Positions 52,650 through 64,000 of a stretch of DNA of 64,000 nt are shown here, piece by piece. Every line of letters starts with the position of its first letter. The first letter of the stretch is position 1. Both the position numbers and the translations under genes were made by a program. The notes below the pieces were generated by a model that was not told where the DNA came from, ran no database searches, and saw only the letters and a list, made by a program, of their open reading frames with translations. This stretch comes from Scatophagus argus (taxonomy: Eukaryota; Chordata; Actinopteri; Scatophagidae), in assembly GCF_020382885.2 (NCBI RefSeq), contig NC_058510.1, positions 6,940,862 to 7,004,861 of the forward strand, given 5' to 3'.

Positions 52650-55150
52650 ACTTGTTCTACCTGGGACCGTGACTTGCCTAAAAAATGTGAAAATAAAATT
52701 AAAAAAATAGTTCAATGCATTTTTTTTTCCTTTCTATGGCTGTAAAGAAACCACTACTGCCAAAGAAAACAGTACCGTTATGTCACTCATAGGATTATTC
52801 AATGCCGCCTCGTTGAACTGAGGGGATGAAGTATCAGAGTGTGCAGTGTAAGAATCACTCAGAAAAGTTTACAGCGTACATGTAGAAGGATGCGAGTATC
52901 TACAACAAGCAGTTTTCATTTACTTTCCTGGTCTCCCTCATTCTGTTATCATTTTCTCTCTAATATGTGATGCATTTGCACAATCTGAACTAACGCCCTT
53001 GAATCCCGATAGGTGTAACAATGCCTTATATTCATCAGAACTACTGAATGCACGTTTTGGGGAAGGCCCCAGTTACCGTATGGAGCATTATGTTGTCTGA
53101 AATGTGCCGTTGTGGTTTCAGTTGCTCGTGTGAAACTTTTTACTTCATTTTCAGAGGAGATAAGATGCGGCAATTTAAAATATTTTGTTAGCAGCAAGTG
53201 CTGATGTGATGGGACACAGAAAATTTGATATTAAATCACCTTTTTATATGGATGTAAATACTCCCGGCAGTAACGGTCTTTAAAGGATAAGCCTGGTTTT
53301 ATTCTGTATTTTTCTTACCGTCAACAAATTGCATGAGACGACCAAAACCCACAAGTGTTAATTAGTATTTTCTTTCTGTGGTACCATTCCTTCTTAGAGG
53401 AGGTGCAAATCTTCCAAAAGCAGTCACAGTGATGTGGTTCCCTTTCTTCTCTTTAAAGGAGAAGTCATTTCCTGAAACAGCTGGGCACTTCGCTTTTATC
53501 AAATGCTACTTAAACTGAAGTGAACAGTGCATTTGTTTGGAGACTATTTTCAGCTGTGGATTAATCCACATTTGGTGCTCCTGTGAGTGTTTACAGCAGC
53601 AGGATGGTGTATTGAATTATGTAACTTAATGATACGTAAAATACGTTATTTATTTTAAGTTTTGGGGCAGAAATGGAGCTCCGTGGCACAGAGGAATAAA
53701 ACAAAGTACATTGTTCTTACATAAACAGGAGGATCAGTAAATTGTTGGTTTTGGTATTTTTGTGGGATCAATAATGACGATCACCAGTCTTATCCATTTA
53801 AGAACTGTTACACAACCAACATTAAAAGAAAGGAAAGATTAAAGTGTAAGACAACTTAATATGTTATGTTGTAATATGTTAACTCAGGGTTAACATAATG
53901 TAAACTCAACAGCATAAATTCTAAAGAAATTGTAAAGAAAACCAAAATTTGCTTCCACTTACAGACAAAATTGGCCTTGTTGGTCTTGTTGTAAATATAT
54001 GTTGAAATTGTGGTAAAAAAAAGTTTCCCCACAGCTGAAACCTCACGTGTTGTTTGTCTGCTGGTATCAGCGCGAGTCTGTTTGGAATCAGTTTCTCAAA
54101 TTCTTAGAAAAGAGTTAAGTGCATTTTTGTTTATGTGGATGAAGCATAAGTACTTGATTTAACCTGTAGTATGTAAATAATGACCTTTGGCTCTGATTTG
54201 TTTTTATACTGGGTGTTTCTTTTTTTGGCCTTTTTTCTGTCGTACAACACGATTCTTGGTTGTAGCGATGCCTGAAGGAAGACGACGAACGACACTGCAA
54301 ACTAAATTCAGCTTCGAGTTCTCTCGTTTTGCAGGGCGTACTGTCACTCACTGCATGTCATGTGTGATGCTCACTTAACATTTTGCTCATAAAACTTTTC
54401 ATTTAGTTTTGCCTTTGAAAAGTTTGACTATGTTTTACCAGATGCACCGCTTATTGCCGGTCCACCGTAAATTTCACCGAATTTCGAATTTGTCTCCAAC
54501 TCTTAATAATAACAAAGCGGAGGCTGTTTACAGTGCTTACTTTAACTCTCATCTGAAGTCACACACCTTCTCTAGCAGTCTTTTTTTTTTCTGTTGTTTG
54601 TTTTCAAACGGCTACAATGAAGATTTTATGTCCTTCAGTTTTGAAACAGTTCAGCTCTGATTGTGGACATTTTGATAGATGGTAAACATGTTGTGGCTTC
54701 GGATGAATTAGCCCACTATCAGCACCGATCTCACACCCTTTCAGCCACACTCTGGGTGTTTTATAATGAATGTGCATCTTGCAGCTATCGCCGCTAGCAG
54801 TAGTGGCAGGTTCATTTAACACTGCTCTAATGTGTAATTATGAAACGCCAGCAAAGGTTTTACTGTTTAATTTGGTGATGTGATAAAGTCATAACTCTCC
54901 AGATGCCATATTGAACGGAAATGAATGACTTTTTTTTCTGATTGCAGATAAAATGTTAAGAGGAAATCTTTGTATTTTGACTTTAAACGTGTTCAATTTT
55001 ACTCTAGCCTTAAATTGAAAATGACCAAGTGTATTTTTTTTTTCTTTTTTGACTTAATGTCAAGGTTTTGATTCAGCTTTTCAGTGTCTTTGAAATGTAG
55101 TTCTTGTTACATGTGAAGATACATGAAATAAAGATATACAGGTGTGTCGA
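52650..55150 (+). other. 3' UTR of oxsr1
   Basis: A first AATAAA at 52692-52697 lies only 43 bases after the stop codon, and another at 55127-55132 would give a UTR of about 2.5 kb. Alternative poly(A) use is plausible. The T-rich AU-element-like composition through 53.2-55.1 kb fits a long UTR, but the real end is inferred. Confidence 0.5.
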
Positions 55151-55258
55151 CCCTGTGTTCTGCTCAGAGGGGTGCGACGACGGCGGCAACCCAAACTGCA
55201 GTATTCGGTGCCATTCTCCTGGTTTAGTCTGCAGCTGACAGCAGACAAAGACAGGATT

Positions 55259-55260
<2 letters not shown>

Positions 55261-55294
<34 letters not shown>
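55261..55294. repeat. (GT)17 microsatellite
   Basis: Pure 34-base GT run just beyond the last oxsr1 poly(A) signal. It also explains the His-Thr repeats in minus-strand open frames. Confidence 0.95.
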
Positions 55295-55295
<1 letters not shown>

Positions 55296-57442
55296 GCATA
55301 GATTGAGCCCCGCCCCTAACGCGGTTGAAGATCTTATGGCTTTGTTCTCATCATCTCCCCAGCAGTCTCTTCTGTCCTGTTTACGTGTAGTCTGACAAAG
55401 CTGTAGCAAGTGAACGGACGAGCGGCAAAAACCCCTTTTGTCCTGGCAATAACTCATCAAGGCTGTAATATTTGAATTTTCCAAATGTTCTCAGCTTTTT
55501 TTTTTTTTTTTTTTCATTCTTTCATTTGCTCTATTTTTGATCATTGGAGTTCAAAGCATGTTTCTCTTGATTATTTTTATTCAATAAAGAATGAGCATAT
55601 CAGTCGCCTCTTGGCACTTTATGTTGTTTTAGGTAAACCATTATTTGTTATTTTAAGTTGTTCTTGTTAATAAATATGTGTTTACTATAATGAAAAGTGC
55701 AGGGAGTCACCCATACTGAACAGACTCCAGAGCAGCTGACTTTACTAAGTTTATATCCAGTCTTCAATCTTCACTTTTGTCCTGTGTTTTCTCTCTCTTC
55801 TATGAGTAATATTTCTCCAGTAGCAATCCTAATTTCGTAACAGTTTCCGTGTTTCACACTTGAGGATTCGTTTCTGTTGTCGCTGCCTTAAGGTTTATTG
55901 TCTTCACTATCTTCATAAGGCCTACAACTTTCCTTTCACCCAGAGGAAGTTGTGTTATTTTCTGCTTGCTAAACATTAAAGGGGCACTCCAGCCATTCAG
56001 TAGCACTTTTATGAAAATTGGAGACTTTCAAGAGACAGTTTTACAAGAGACAAATTTTATTTTTATTTTATTGTTCAAGATGAGCACAGGAGTAGATATC
56101 CTAACTTTTAGTGTGTAGTATGTAGTGAAACTTAAAAAAAACAAACAAAAATCCTTACAGTTCAGATTATGCATCTAAACCAAATGCCCATGTTTTTCAA
56201 GATCTCTGTAACACAGGATTTCCGTAATAAATCTGTAATCTCTAAACCCAAAATGACATAATCCAGATGATCGAGGTCGCTTTGCGGGCCTTGACAAAGA
56301 TCTTTCAGAGTTTACAGACGACATTACACAACTGTTTTCACAAGCTGAGTAGCACTTCCCATGACAAATGAACTAATCTTCATGTGTGAAAGCCCCTGAA
56401 AAGTAAAATATATTTAATTATTTTTAAACATTTTAACTCATTAAAAACTCAGCTAATCTGCTTTGCTTGCACTGTGTGGGTTTAGTTTGATAATTGATTC
56501 ACAGAGAGGTCATCGGCTTCTGACTGGTGTATGAAACCATATGACATCACTGTGTTTTCAGTCCCACCAACCCAAACCAGTGAGAAGAGCACAGAGAGAA
56601 GCATAAATACAGAAATGTGTCATTTACAGTAGCCAAAATTGTTTTAGCTTTGGCAGAAAGAGGTGTGTTCACACAAGGTAGAGTAAAAAGCTGGATGAGA
56701 AAATATGTTTTCAGGGCTTTTTAACAGATCTGTTAGTTACACTAAGTCACATCACCCTCTAAGTACAACTTTGCCTGTGAAAAGGGATATAACTGTAGGC
56801 TGGAACTGTGGGGGGGGGGGGGGGGGGGGCATGTAATCACGTTACTTAACAACTCTGCACATGTTTTCAGCTCATTGATATGGTCAAGTGCAAATTTTGA
56901 AACTGACAAAGGAACGGGGAACATCACAACATATATATAATTTTGGGAAATCTTCAGGGACATCACATTTTAAAGGCTCAGAAACAAGCTGCTGGTTTGA
57001 ATTTTGAGGGCAAACGTCCACTAAAGCATTCCTGATAAGTTCCTAGGAAAACTTTTTTGAGCTCCACTCTTTATATGAGCTGCTATAGACTGGCTCAGCT
57101 GTCCTCTTCCTTCTAAAGCATTTTGTGCCTTTCAGCCCTCCTGTGCTCACAATGATGGTAATTAAAGTTTGAATGTTAAGAGCGAGTGCATCACAGATCT
57201 GGACAGCTGCACAACAGCTAGACTTCAGCCTGAGGGATCCTGATGTCCAATGTCACATTTTTATACTTTGGTAGTCTGTGGTCTGTTGGCAACTGGACAG
57301 CAGCCATAAAAGCACCATCCTTATTTAAACATTAACTTGCAGTACGAAAGTCAAGTTGACTGACTGTATAGCTGGATGTTGTTGTTTAAGACCCAACCTT
57401 TATCTGTAGCGCACTGCACTCTGAGTACATTCACTTACCAAC
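55295..57442. other. Intergenic region between oxsr1 and slc22a13, including the slc22a13 promoter
   Basis: AT-rich sequence with a T18-like tract near 55496-55514 and a run of 20 G at 56810-56829. No gene is seen. The last few hundred bases must hold the slc22a13 start site; no clear TATA or CCAAT box was identified. Confidence 0.6.
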
Positions 57443-60400
57443 ATGAGCAACTTTGGGCAGATCCTGAAGGAGATCGGGGAGTTTGGTTTTTTTCAGAAAC
57501 GTTTGGTGGGTGCATTATGCATCCCCAGCATTTTTCTGGCTTTTGATGTAATTGGCCAAGTATTTACAGGGATGAGCTTCCCACATCACTGTAACACCGA
57601 CTGGATCTTGGACCGTGGGCCCAACCTGACTGATGAGAAACAAAGAAATCTCACCATCCCAGTCAACAAGGATGGAAAGTATGAAAGCTGTAAGATGTTC
57701 ACACCTGTGGATTTGGATTTGGAAACCATTGAAGCTTATGGGATTAATACTACAACAGGATGCTTAAATGGATCAGATTTTGAGACACCGAAAGGTGCCT
57801 CCAGCATTGTGACAGAGGTGAGAGATACAAAACAGTGCATTTAAATGTTGTATTTCCTACTTTACTTACTGTTAATTTTTGTTGTCAACTCACACTTTTC
57901 TGCTGTCTCAGAATGGCAAAAATAGTGCTGGGCAGTTTTAATTTTTGTTTTAAATTCAGTTAATGACAAATAACTTGTGTTTGTATGAATGCTGATATCT
58001 AGAATATTTCATTTTATTAAAGGTCCAGTATGTAGGATTTAGTGGCACCTAGTGGTGTGGTTGCAACCATCTGAACACCCTCGTCTCAATCTCTACTGCA
58101 ATGGCCACTGAAAATCTAAAAAATGACAAAGGCCATCTCTATAGCCAGTGTTTGGTTTGTCCATTTTTGGCTACTGTACAAACATGGTGGTGCAGCCTGG
58201 TGGACTTCATAGAGGTGGACCTGCTCCTTTCTAAGTGAGCAAAAACACTTAGTGTCCATATCTGCCTCTGTATCCCCCCCAAATCCAACACTCTGGAGTC
58301 TAAAGTAGTGTGGCAGCTGCTATGTGTGATGTATCACTTCTTGGCTTTGACTATTTGGCCTTTCTGAGCCACCATACTGCTCTGACAGCATAAAAACATT
58401 TGCATGGTACCCTGTGTTGAGTGGTGGAAAGTAAACTTTACTTAAGGTCTGTACTTAAGTACTAATTATGACAGTATTTCAATTTTATGCTGCCTCATAC
58501 TTTTTTGAACTTCTTAGATCATTACATTTGTTTTACACTTACAGTTAAATTTACTGACATGTTTGTTCAACATATCATATCATATTTCTAATGTCTAAAT
58601 TACAAGATGAATCAATTTTTAAACATTTGAAAGCATAAAAAAAATATACAAAAAGAGTGGAAACAATGCTGTTTAAACTTCATAACATAAACTATAAATA
58701 TTATAAAGTATTTTAAATAATAATGAATTTTAGGCTCGCTCTCTGCCCACCAACTTTAAACCCTCCTAAAGAAAGCTTAATCTTTGACCACCATCTGTAC
58801 TTTGATATAGAGTATAGTGTATAACATCAGCCAAGCAGCCCTGTCGCAACTGCAGTTTGTAGGAAATCAGGATGCTAATCAAAACCAACCACAAATCCCA
58901 CATAAGCCCAGTCCTCACATCCCTTCATTTGAATAGATTTCAAGATACTGCTTTTCACACACAAGGTCCTACATGGTCTTACCCTTACATTTCCAAACGT
59001 TGGCATCCCTTTCTCCATCTACCTGTAGGCCTCTCAGATAATCTAACCAAAGGCTCTTATTCATACTCAACGTCCGCCACAAATCCAAGGGTCCCTTCCC
59101 ATCCCAACCCTCTGGAAGAGTTTCACCCCTCTGTTAGTATCTGTAAACAATGTCAAGAAATGTATGTATGTTGTTTATTTTTCTGTATCCTGTGAGGCAT
59201 TTCTAACTTGTTCTAACGGGTGTTATATGAATACAATTTTACTTACTTAGTACAACCATAGCAGAAGAACAGTTCTCACCCACTAGTTCCAACCCAGCAA
59301 AGGTTTTGTGTTGTCTGTGGTGGTCCCGTCCTTTCACTATCCTCCCTGTCATCAGTTCAGCCTGGTGTGCGACAGAAGCAGCTTGATTGAAGCATCGCAG
59401 TCCGTCTACATGGCTGGTCTTCTGGTTGGAGCGCTGGTGTTGGGGCAGATGGCTGATAGGTACGCATTCACTCCCATCTTCACTCCATGTACATGAGAGT
59501 TATGATTGCTTTTTAATGGCAAGTTTAAATGACTGAACAGAAACACGTCTGCATTCATACTGTTTTAGACTTACAGTGTATCTGCTAAAAGGATCTACAT
59601 TTTTACTGCCCATATGTGAGGCAAAGACCGCATGACCATTCTTCTCTTCTCTTTGTAGGTTTGGTCGACGTTTTGTGGTCCTGCTCTCACTACTACTCCT
59701 GTTTTTGTTTGGTGTTGGTTCCGCTTTCTCACCCAACATCTATGTTTATATAGCTGTCAAATTTTTAAGTGGCATCTCCATTTCAGGCATTGTTGCTAAT
59801 GCGTTTGTCATAGGTAAGTAAGAAGTTTACTACTGAATCAGTGATTGTCTGGGCTTCATTGTAACCCGCACATCTCGTCTTTTACTATTATTATTAGTAT
59901 TAGTATTAGTATTAGTATATTAGTATTATTGTTATTACAGACAGCAGCTACATTCTGATCATATTTCTGATATGATATATTAGTGTGTCTATTGCCAGTA
60001 GAAACATTTGAAGTGAAGTCACAAACTATACTCTTATGCAGAGCATATGGTGTCATAGTAATGTTGATTATTTCTCACATGCTCATTTTCTTTACAACAC
60101 AGGAATAGATGTGGGTCTTCTGAATTCAGGCTAATATACAGTGCATCCAGAAAGTATTCATACTGCTTCACTTTTTCCACATTTTGTTATGTTACAATCT
60201 CATTCCAAAGTGTATTAAATTAAAATTATCCCTCAAATTTCTACACAAAATATGTCATAATGACAAAGTGAAACAAGTTTGCTTGAATTTTTTTAAATGA
60301 AAAACAAAAAATGTAACATGTTACAAAAACTGTAACATGTACATAAGTATTCACACCCTTTGCCATGACACTCAGAATTGAACTCAGGTGCATCCTGTTT

Positions 60401-63400
60401 CCACTGATCATCCTTCAGAGGTTTCTACACCTTCAGCTGAGTCCACCTGTGGTAAATTCAGTTGATTGGGCATGATTTAGGAAGGCACACACCAGTCTAT
60501 ATAAGCCCTCATAGTGGACAATCCATGTCAGAGCACAAACAAAGCCATGAAGTCAAAGAAATTGTCTGTAGACCTCTGAGACAGGATTGCGTTGAGGCAC
60601 AGATCTGGGGAAGGGTAGTGAAAGATTTCTGCCGCACTGAAGGTCCCAAAGAGCACAGTAGCCTCCATTATCCATAAGTGGAAGTTTGGAACCACTAGGA
60701 CTCTTCCTAGAGCTGGCTGCCCGACTAAACTGAGTGATCGGGGTAGAAGGGCCTTAGAGAGGGAGGTGACCAAGAACCCAATGGTCACTCTGACAGAGCT
60801 CCAACGTTGCTCTGTGGAAATGGTTGTCCTTCTTGAAGGACAACCATTTCTGTAGCACTCCACCAATCAGGCCTGTATGGTAGAGTGGCCAGATGGAAGC
60901 CACTCCTCAGTAAATTGCATATAAAAGCCTGTCTGGAGTTTGCCTAAAAGCTCCTGAAAGACTCTTAGGCCATGACAAATAAAATTTCCTGGTCTGATGA
61001 AACAAAGATTGAACTCTTTGGCATGAATGACGAACGTCATGTGTGGAGGAAACCAGGCACTGCTTATAACCTGGTCAATACCGTTCTTACTGTGAACCAT
61101 GGTGGTGGTAGCATCATGTCATGCTGTGGGGATGTTTTGTGGCAGCAAGAACTGGGAGACTATGGATAAGGGAAAGATGACTGCAGCAATGTACAGAGAC
61201 ATCCTTGCTGACAACCTGCTGCAAAGTGCACTGGACCTCAGACTGGGGTGAAGTTTAATCTTCCAACAGGACACGACCCTAAGCACACAGCCAACATCAC
61301 AAAGGAGTGGCTTCAGGACAACTCTGTGAATGTCCTTGAGTGGCCCAGTCAGAGCCCAGAATTGAACCCTATTGAGCATTTAAGGAAAAATCTGAAAATG
61401 GCTGTGCACTGATGCTCCCATCCAACCTGATGGAGGTTGAGAGGTTCAGCATTGTGGGAGAAACTGCCCAAAAATAAGTGTGCCAAGCTTATAGGATCAC
61501 ACTCAAAAAGACTTGAGGCTGTAATTGCTGCCAAAGGGGCTTCAACAAAGTGTTGATCACAGGCAGTGAATACTCATGTACATGTTATATTTTTGTTTTT
61601 TTTTATTTTTTATGAATTTAAAAAAAAAAATCAAGCAAACTTGTTTCACTTTGTCATTATGGGGTATTTTGTGTAGAATTTTGAGGGGAAAAAATGAATT
61701 TAATACATTTTGGAATGAAACTGTAACATAACAAAATGTGCAAAAAGCAAAGCGATGTGAATACTTTCCGGATGCACTGTATGTACTAGCAGAATCTGAA
61801 CTAAAAGCATCAAGGACCTGACCATACTTTATCCATCACAAATTTGTCATTTTGATTTTACAAAAAACATGGCATTTTGTTTTAAGTTATGCTGTGATTT
61901 GTTGCCTTGTTGCTGTTGTTCCTTTACAATCAGCAACACAAAGTGTGTCTGCAAGGCTGTAACATCTAAATGAAGGCCACTGATGGTTGATGCTTTGACT
62001 CCGAAGCTGCAAAAGTTGTGACATTTCCGCAGTACTTGTGCCTTGATTTGTTGCATTGTGTCGCAGGCACTGAATTAATTGATCTGCACGCACTAACTTT
62101 CAAAAATAGCATGGCACAGAAGATGGCATTTCTGTCTGTGTTTTTACTTTGAAGGTGGTGAGTGGAGTGATTCCTCCAAGTTTGCTCTCTGCACTATTCT
62201 CTGCCACTCTTTCTTCCCTCTTGGACTGATGATGCTGTCTGGCATTGCCTATTTGATCCGCAACTGGAGGATCCTGCAGCTGGTGCTCTTCAGCCCCCTT
62301 GTCCTTGTCTTGGGTATCTTTTACTGGTAAGCAGCCTTTCAGGTCATTTTTATTGCTTTCAAAGGTAATCTCCATTTAATCAAATAGAATTAAGCATATA
62401 TTATAGCTTGTGATCATGAACCCTACATCTCAATTAGGATTCTTCCAGAGTCAGCACGCTGGCTCATCACTCAGGGCAGGAAGGAGGGAGCCATAAAGGA
62501 GATCCAGAGGGCAGCCAAGGTGAACGGGAGGAAGGTCCCTGAAGAGCTGTTAGACAAGGTTGACTGCATCAAATGGACTTTGGCTTTATGTTTTGTTTTT
62601 TGTTTTTTAAAAAAGCCCTCAAATAAACTGTACACAACTGTAAACTATACACTCTAACTGAAAATGACACCTACATTGTTTAGCTGGAGGCTGAGAGTAC
62701 ATCCAAACGAGGAAACATGTTGCACATCTTCAGGATATCATATCTGAGAAAGCGTGCTCTCATAATGAGCTGCATCTGGTGAGTATACATTTCCACCACA
62801 TCTTCAGCCCCACCTTTGTGTCTGCGCTGAGATCATCTCTTTAACTCTGTTAATAGGTTTGGAACAAGTCTGATGTACTACGGACTGAGCCTGAATGTTG
62901 GCAGTTTCGGTCTGGATATCTACCTCACACAGTTCATCTTTGGTATGGTAGAAGTTCCTGCACGCCTGGGCAGTTTGCCTTTCATCCAGCGCTTTGGGAG
63001 GAAAATATGTCAAGCAGGTGTCCTGTTGTTTGGAGGTTGCGCCTGTCTTGCCATACTGGCAGTTCCAAAAGGTACTTTGTTGTAAAGTAATAAAAATCTG
63101 TTATATCTTTTACCTTATTCTTGAGAGGGAGGAAAATTAATATTTTAATTGATTTACTAACATTATTATTTGTCTTGTGAGCATAGCTACATCCAGAATA
63201 CCCTAATCTAATACATGCATTAGATCCTGGCACATACATTTAATTTATTAAGTTATTTCATTTGTCGCAAATGTGTTTATTTATTTGTCCATCAGACCTT
63301 CCTGTCGTGATAACAGTCATAGCTGTAGTGGGAAAATTTGCTGCCACTGCCAGTTTCTCCATAGTTTATGTTTACACTGCAGAGCTATACCCCACTGCTA

Positions 63401-63873
63401 TAAGGTAAGGTAGGTAAAGCCCCAGAGGTAAAACACAAAATCTGTTGTTAGACTTAATATTGGCAGAAAATGCCATCTTTGTTATTAGTGCATGCTTATA
63501 AGTCCATTGTCTATAGACAAAGCGGCGTCGGTCTAAACTCCATGTGCGCTCGTGTGGCGGGCATCCTGGCTCCACTGATCAGGCTCATGGTCGTCTACCA
63601 TCACACCATCCCCATGCTGATATATGGGATCATCCCCATTGCTGCTGGAAGTGTCTGTTTTCTGCTGCCCGAAACCCGCAATGTTGAACTGCAGGACCAC
63701 GCTGAACTCATGTGAGTCGATGAACCCGTTCGCAACCAACAACTTATTTTGCTTACAAGCACCTCAAAGCAGTTCTATAAAATAATCTTATTGTATTTAC
63801 TTTCAGAAAACCTGCGGACAGACCTGTTGAAATTGGATCTTTCCCCAAAACAGGAAAGAGCACAAAAATGTAA
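57443..63873 (+). CDS. slc22a13: Solute carrier family 22 organic anion transporter, SLC22A13-like
   Basis: Twelve-helix major facilitator membrane protein. Mammalian SLC22A13 (OAT10) exchanges urate, nicotinate and other organic anions. Exons: 57443-57817, 59356-59459, 59659-59813, 62155-62326, 62438-62558, 62684-62778, 62857-63071, 63296-63404, 63517-63711, 63807-63873; the predicted 535 aa fits the family. Helix 1 lies at about residues 20-42, followed by a large extracellular loop with NLT, NLT, NTT and NGS glycosylation sites and cysteines. [26 protein letters not shown] is the MFS loop 2-3 signature (shown in part as GQMADRFGRR). Later come [25 protein letters not shown] and a short LPET...ELQDHAEL tail, all SLC22 hallmarks. 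Its position after oxsr1 supports slc22a13 over other SLC22 members. The donor after exon 5 (AAG/GTTGAC) is weak. Substrate is not deducible from the sequence. Confidence 0.92.
58021..58301. mobile_element. Short MITE-like fish repeat in slc22a13 intron 1
   Basis: Starts AGGTCCAGTATGTAGGATTT and ends AAATCCAACACTCTGGAGTCT, which are imperfect inverted copies of each other (one indel, three mismatches over 20 bases). Internal blocks such as AGCCAGTGTTTGGTTTGTCC and GGCTACTGTACAAACATGG match an abundant non-autonomous fish repeat that I recall. It has no coding capacity and no clean target duplication. Confidence 0.65.
59879..59935. repeat. (ATT/AGT)n imperfect microsatellite
   Basis: Mixed TATTATTAG and TAGTAT units in slc22a13 intron 3, upstream of the Tc1 element. 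Confidence 0.75.
60139..61779 (+). mobile_element. Tc1-type DNA transposon, decayed, in slc22a13 intron 3
   Basis: A 1641-bp element flanked by TA at 60137-60138 and 61780-61781. Long inverted terminal repeats of roughly 155 bases (60139-60297 and 61621-61779) begin CAGTGCATCCAGAAAGTATT on the left and, read in reverse, CAGTGCATCCGGAAAGTATT on the right. Inner ends carry the CAAGCAAACTTGTTTCACTT block in both arms. Size, TA duplication and the transposase remnant define a Tc1/mariner element of the type common in fish. The transposase is dead, so it can only move, if at all, by help from another copy. Confidence 0.93.
60547..61556 (+). pseudogene. Tc1 transposase pseudogene
   Basis: Opens with [10 protein letters not shown] and hits a stop at 60577-60579, where intact relatives continue into the helix-turn-helix DNA-binding region. 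Frameshifts follow. The catalytic part is recognisable from about 60970: [16 protein letters not shown] (first catalytic Asp), [17 protein letters not shown]. Another frame gives the [11 protein letters not shown] segment, followed by several stops. The original end is the TGA at 61554-61556. Several independent disabling changes show old inactivation. Confidence 0.88.
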
Positions 63874-64000
63874 TGGATTTCACCATTTTTGTTCCATATC
63901 AGAAAATACAGTTCGGTGATCTTGGCTGACAACTAAACACAAAGCTTCAACTGAATTATGATGAATTCTTACATAACATACATAATAAAACATAATTTTA
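63874..64000 (+). other. 3' UTR of slc22a13 (start)
   Basis: AT-rich sequence after the stop with AATAAA at 63984-63989, 16 bases from the window edge, so the cleavage site is probably just outside. Confidence 0.6.

Noticed and set aside
60528..60866. Minus-strand frame of 112 codons inside the Tc1 element
   Set aside because: Antisense of the decayed transposase; not a gene.

Overview
This is nuclear chromosomal DNA from a ray-finned (teleost) fish. It contains five intron-rich protein genes, all on the + strand, with GT-AG introns, AATAAA poly(A) signals, many microsatellites, and fish-type dispersed repeats (a Tc1 element, hAT-like MITEs, a tRNA-derived SINE). There is no operon, CRISPR array, rRNA or other prokaryotic feature. 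Proteins were assembled by hand from splice sites; every junction in the exon lists keeps the reading frame.

Layout: (1) 402-6539, the last seven coding exons of a MEKK2/3-family MAP3K; its 5' part lies outside the window. Its long 3' UTR runs to about 8.5 kb. (2) 9177-13697, cry-dash, complete in 14 exons, predicted 521 aa. (3) 14600-18341, myd88, complete in 5 exons, predicted 288 aa, with death domain and TIR domain. (4) 19996-52649, oxsr1 (OSR1 kinase), complete in 18 coding exons, predicted 544 aa. Introns 1 to 4 are very long and hold most of the repeats. (5) 57443-63873, an SLC22 organic anion transporter, best matched to slc22a13, complete in 10 exons, predicted 535 aa. A decayed Tc1 transposon fills most of its third intron.

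The order myd88 - oxsr1 - slc22a13 matches human 3p22.2 (MYD88, OXSR1, SLC22A13/14), which supports the gene names. The genes do not form one pathway. MyD88 is the Toll/IL-1 receptor adaptor, the MAP3K acts in stress-kinase signalling, OSR1 controls cation-chloride cotransporters, CRY-DASH is a light-dependent DNA repair flavoprotein, and SLC22A13 is a membrane transporter.

I found no clearly new biological system. The observations most worth a check are: the mixed MAP3K2/MAP3K3 signature of the first gene; a possible alternative last exon inside oxsr1; a perfect 16-bp palindrome inside the dead Tc1 transposase; an intronic hAT-type MITE with an intact 8-bp target duplication; and D-box-like sites upstream of cry-dash.
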